Assembly (NCBI GenBank): GCA_043758755.1
Contig: JAYVMW010000016.1
Location: forward strand, 124,001 to 188,000
Length of the DNA stretch: 64,000 nt
Origin: Solimicrobium sp043758755
Lineage (GTDB): Bacteria > Pseudomonadota > Gammaproteobacteria > Burkholderiales > Burkholderiaceae_D
Direction: 5' to 3'
In this document: one piece after another, positions 60,954 through 64,000 of the stretch
Numbering within the stretch: position 1 is the first letter of the stretch
Layout: each line of letters begins with the position of its first letter
Program-made: the position numbers and the translations under genes
Notes under the pieces: model-generated
Database searches by the model: none
The model's input: only the letters and a program-made list of their open reading frames with translations
What the model was told of the DNA's origin: nothing

Positions 60954-62939
60954 TTATCCGAGCAATCGTTCTTCTGCCTGTGTCAGCGCATCGGTAGTGC
61001 CACGCAGAACCAGCACATCCCCGGTTTCCAGATGGGTCGCGGGCGAAAATTCATAACGCTGCATGGCGCGGCGCATGCTGATGAGCTCCACATCGAGATC
61101 ATTGAAATTCAATTCAGCTATCGATCTGCTTCTGCCATTGGCCTCCTCACCAATCTGTATTGATTGCAACCGTACCTGCAGGCTGTCGGCGTCTTCACCG
61201 GCATCACTGGCGCCATGAAAATAACCGCGCAGCGATTCATAGCGGTCATCGCGGGCGCGCTGAATCCGGTGTACTACGCGCCGCAGCGGTACGCCCAGCA
61301 GAACCAGCGCGTGCGAAGCCAGCATCAGAGAACCTTCAATCACTTCCGGCACAACTTCGGAAGCGCCGGCTTCGCGCAGCATTTCCAGATCGGTGTCATC
61401 CAGGCTGCGCACGACCACCGGCAGGGCCGGATTCAATTCTTTGACGTGGTGCAAAATTTTTAACGCAGAAGCCGTGCCGGTGTAGGTGATCACCAAAACA
61501 CTGGCGCGCATGATGCCGGCGGCAATCAGACTTTCACGCCGGGTTGCGTCACCATACGACACGACCGAGCCGGCAGCCTGCGCGGCATGCACCCGGTCCG
61601 GGTCCAGATCGAGTGCATGGTAGGGGATGGATTCTTCATCGAGCAGCACCGCCAGACTTTGCCCGGTGCGGCCGAACCCGGCGATCAGCACGTGTTTGTC
61701 CTTGCCCATCGAACGGCTGGCAATCTGGGTCAGGGCCAGTGACTGCAGCATCCAGTCACTGCTGGAAATTTTCATGACGATGGCGTCGCTGTGTTCAATC
61801 AGAAATGGCGCAAGCCACATCGACAGCACCATGGAAGCCAGTACCAGTTGGGTCAGCAATGGGCTCATCAGATTCAGCGAGCTCATTTGGGACAGCAGCA
61901 CAAATCCGAATTCACCGGCCTGCGCCAGCGCCAGGCCGACGCGCAGCGCCACACCGGTGGAATTGCCGAACAGTCTGGCCAGCAGCACCACCAGACCAAA
62001 TTTGTAAGCCACCGGTATGATCAACAGACCCAGTACCGCCCACCAGTATTGCAGCACCATCCCGACGTTGAGCAGCATGCCTATCGTGACGAAAAACAAT
62101 CCCAGCAGTACATCCCGAAACGATTTGATATCTTCTTCAACCTGATGTTTGTATTCGGTCTCGGAAATCAGCATACCAGCCACGAACGCGCCGAGCGCCA
62201 TTGACAGGCCAGCCTTTTCGGTAATCCAGGCCGAGCCCAGTGTCACCAGCAACAGGTTCAGCATGAACAGTTCCTGCGAACGCAGCAGCACCACCAGCCG
62301 GAACCAGCTGCGCATGATTTTTTTCCCCACAAACAACAGCAATACCAATACCAGCGTGGCCTTGGTGATGGCCGTAGCCAGTGTCGTGAGCAAATGATCG
62401 TCATGGGCGGCAAGTGCGGGAACAATGATCAAAAGCGGTACCAGAGCCAGATCCTGGAATAACAGGATGCCGAATATCTGACGACCGTGGGGCGTGTCGA
62501 TTTCAAGCCGTTCCACCAATAGTTTGGAAATGATCGCCGTTGACGACATGGAGAATGCGCTGCCCAGTGCGAAGGCGGCCTGCCAGCTGATCTGCATGGT
62601 TTGGGGCAGCAGCCAGCCTGACACGGCTCCGGCCAGCATGGTGGAAAGAATGGTAACAAACACCTGCGCCAGTCCCAGACCGAATAAAGTCTTGCGCATC
62701 GATTTGAGTTTGGGCAGCGAAAATTCCAGCCCGATGGAAAACATCAAAAACACCACACCGATCTCGGCAAAATCCTGCGTGGCGGTGCTGTTTTCAGCCA
62801 AGACAAAACCATATGGTCCGATCACCATGCCGACCAGCAGGTAGCCCAGCATCGGCGGCAGGCGCAGTTTTCTCAGCAGTACCACACCTACCACCGAGGC
62901 CGCCAAAAATAATAAAGTGATTTCAAGAGCAGAGTGCAT
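60954..62939 (-). CDS. Kef-type monovalent cation:proton antiporter (CPA2)
   Basis: 661 residues. About twelve to thirteen membrane segments at 1-380 (ALEITLLFLAASVVGVVLLRKL, GSAFSMSSTAIISKLLVER), then a TrkA-N/RCK nucleotide-binding domain at about 410-530 (KHVLIAGFGRTGQSLAVLLD) and a TrkA-C domain at the end. It exports K+ in exchange for H+ under nucleotide or thiol control. The glutathione-specific features of KefB/C cannot be judged here, so I give no symbol. Divergent from kdsD, a frequent betaproteobacterial arrangement. Confidence 0.92.
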   Translation of the reverse strand: MHSALEITLLFLAASVVGVVLLRKLRLPPMLGYLLVGMVIGPYGFVLAENSTATQDFAEIGVVFLMFSIGLEFSLPKLKSMRKTLFGLGLAQVFVTILSTMLAGAVSGWLLPQTMQISWQAAFALGSAFSMSSTAIISKLLVERLEIDTPHGRQIFGILLFQDLALVPLLIIVPALAAHDDHLLTTLATAITKATLVLVLLLFVGKKIMRSWFRLVVLLRSQELFMLNLLLVTLGSAWITEKAGLSMALGAFVAGMLISETEYKHQVEEDIKSFRDVLLGLFFVTIGMLLNVGMVLQYWWAVLGLLIIPVAYKFGLVVLLARLFGNSTGVALRVGLALAQAGEFGFVLLSQMSSLNLMSPLLTQLVLASMVLSMWLAPFLIEHSDAIVMKISSSDWMLQSLALTQIASRSMGKDKHVLIAGFGRTGQSLAVLLDEESIPYHALDLDPDRVHAAQAAGSVVSYGDATRRESLIAAGIMRASVLVITYTGTASALKILHHVKELNPALPVVVRSLDDTDLEMLREAGASEVVPEVIEGSLMLASHALVLLGVPLRRVVHRIQRARDDRYESLRGYFHGASDAGEDADSLQVRLQSIQIGEEANGRSRSIAELNFNDLDVELISMRRAMQRYEFSPATHLETGDVLVLRGTTDALTQAEERLLG

Positions 62940-63028
62940 GCAGCGATTCCATTCAATTCAGGTCATGTTGCTTTTATTGTAAGCATCTTTTCTTGATTCA
63001 GGCAGGTTTTTTGCTTTCCGAATTCGTT

Positions 63029-63034
63029 TATACT
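63029..63034 (+). promoter_or_regulatory. -10 box directly before kdsD
   Basis: TATACT at 63029-63034 is a near-consensus -10. The first transcribed base would be about 63041-63042, that is at the A of the kdsD start codon. The -35 region is only a T-rich run. There is no Shine-Dalgarno sequence before the ATG, consistent with a leaderless message. Confidence 0.45.
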
Positions 63035-63041
63035 CTAGCCC

Positions 63042-64000
63042 ATGAGTCTATCCAATACAAATTCCCCTGTTGTTGATTTTGATCCGGTACGTGCGCTGCA
63101 GTTGGCACGCGATACCCTGACGATTGAATCCGACGCACTGCAGGCGCTGAACCTGCGGCTTGCGTCACCGACCGACGACAGTTTTGTCCGCGCAGTGGGT
63201 CTGCTGTTGAACTGCAAAGGTCGGGTTGTGGTGTCCGGCATTGGCAAATCCGGACATATCGGGCGCAAAATCGCCGCCACCTTTGCTTCCACCGGAACAC
63301 CCGCATTTTTTGTTCATGCCGCCGAAGCGGCCCATGGCGACTTGGGCATGGTCACGGCTGATGATGTCTTTATTGCACTGTCTTATTCCGGAGAAGCCGG
63401 TGAGTTGCTGTCGGTCATGCCGCTGATCAAACGCATGGGCACCAAACTGATTGCCATTACCGGCAATCCGGAATCAGGCCTGTCACGTCTGGCCGATGTC
63501 CATTTAAATGCCCATGTCGACAAGGAAGCCTGTCCACTGAATCTGGCACCGACTGCCAGCACCACCGTCACGCTGGCGTTGGGCGATGCGCTTGCGGTGG
63601 CCGTACTGGACGCCAGCGGTTTTCGCGAAGAAGATTTTGCACGCTCGCATCCCGGCGGCGCACTGGGCCGCAAACTGCTCACCCATGTGCGTGACATCAT
63701 GCGCAAGGGTGACGACATACCATCCGTCAGCTCAGACTGCACACTGGTTGCCGCCCTGCTGGAAATTACCAAAAAAGGCATTGCCATGACCGCTGTGGTG
63801 GATGACAACCAACGCGTGCTGGGCGTATTTACCGACGGTGATCTGCGCCGCCTGCTGGAAACCATGCACGACTTTACCGATGTCAGAATTGCCGATGTCA
63901 TGCACAAAAATCCGCGCATGATCACTCCCGACAAACTGGCCGTGGAAGCTGTCAAGTTAATGGAAACCTACCGCATCAACCAGTTACTGGTGGCCCAGCC
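63042..64000 (+). CDS. kdsD: D-arabinose-5-phosphate isomerase (cut by window edge)
   Basis: About 319 codons are visible before the end of the window, with no stop; family members are about 320-335 residues. SIS domain first (GRVVVSGIGKSGHIGRKIAATFASTG, HGDLGMV, LSYSGEAGELLSV, CPLNLAPTASTTVTLALGDALAVAVL, SHPGGALGRKLL), then two CBS domains. It converts ribulose-5-phosphate to arabinose-5-phosphate for Kdo of LPS. KpsF and GutQ are alternative names for paralogues; the location beside a Kef gene fits the core KdsD. Confidence 0.95.
   Translation, partial: MSLSNTNSPVVDFDPVRALQLARDTLTIESDALQALNLRLASPTDDSFVRAVGLLLNCKGRVVVSGIGKSGHIGRKIAATFASTGTPAFFVHAAEAAHGDLGMVTADDVFIALSYSGEAGELLSVMPLIKRMGTKLIAITGNPESGLSRLADVHLNAHVDKEACPLNLAPTASTTVTLALGDALAVAVLDASGFREEDFARSHPGGALGRKLLTHVRDIMRKGDDIPSVSSDCTLVAALLEITKKGIAMTAVVDDNQRVLGVFTDGDLRRLLETMHDFTDVRIADVMHKNPRMITPDKLAVEAVKLMETYRINQLLVAQ

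Noticed and set aside
1..64000. CRISPR arrays, rRNA or tRNA genes, complete insertion sequences
   Set aside because: None seen; the only mobile-element trace is the truncated recombinase at 45.9-46.9 kb.

Overview
The window looks like a chromosomal segment of a Burkholderiales betaproteobacterium, most likely Oxalobacteraceae. The reasons are its housekeeping genes and their neighbours (glmS/glmU with an Lrp regulator, ttcA, hemB, engB next to cytochrome c4, birA-coaX-SPOR, ssb/uvrA divergent, kdsD divergent from a Kef-type antiporter), the moderate-to-high GC, and the absence of rRNA or tRNA genes. The taxonomic call rests on gene content and protein style, not on a search.

Layout. 1-19.5 kb is core: glmS (cut by the window edge), an Lrp regulator, an M16 peptidase, a GNAT enzyme, glmU, ttcA, a MidA-type methyltransferase, a DUF2905 protein, a receiver-TPR protein with an HDOD-GAF protein, hemB, engB, cytochrome c4, a POT-type transporter, a SPOR protein, coaX, birA and a DUF2252 protein. 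Between hemB and engB sits a candidate small RNA with an RpoE/AlgU-like promoter and a strong terminator. 19.5-44.9 kb holds a TetR regulator and then an arabinan/L-arabinose utilisation island read entirely on the minus strand: a TonB receptor, GH43 and GH51 enzymes, a decayed GH127 gene, a GPH symporter, a mutarotase, and a full non-phosphorylative route (dehydrogenase, lactonase, arabonate dehydratase, 2-keto-3-deoxyarabonate dehydratase, 2-oxoglutarate semialdehyde dehydrogenase) ending at 2-oxoglutarate. It also has a furanose-type ABC importer (YtfQ/R/T-YjfF like) co-oriented with a GbpR-like LysR regulator. Three promoters in the island share one layout: an 18-bp GATATC-type operator, a fixed spacer, TGATTGGA and a -10 box. 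They are the likely regulon of that regulator.

45-47 kb is an AT-richer scar with a tyrosine recombinase cut before its catalytic tyrosine, abutting an N-terminally cut unknown gene. 47-50.8 kb is ssb and uvrA. 50.8-55.5 kb holds two adjacent paralogous genes for proteins made of exact 40-residue repeats (7 and 14 copies). Each has a disordered, basic N-terminus and a shared C-terminal domain; I do not recognise the family and regard it as the most novel content. 55.7-61 kb encodes a large hybrid histidine kinase and an overlapping receiver-kinase. The window ends with a Kef/CPA2 antiporter and the start of kdsD.

In the island, oligo-arabinosides would be cut outside or in the periplasm (GH43 lipoprotein, GH43, GH51) and cross the outer membrane through the TonB receptor. 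They would then enter as oligosaccharide through the symporter or as arabinofuranose through the ABC importer, be finished by cytosolic GH43, and be oxidised to 2-oxoglutarate.
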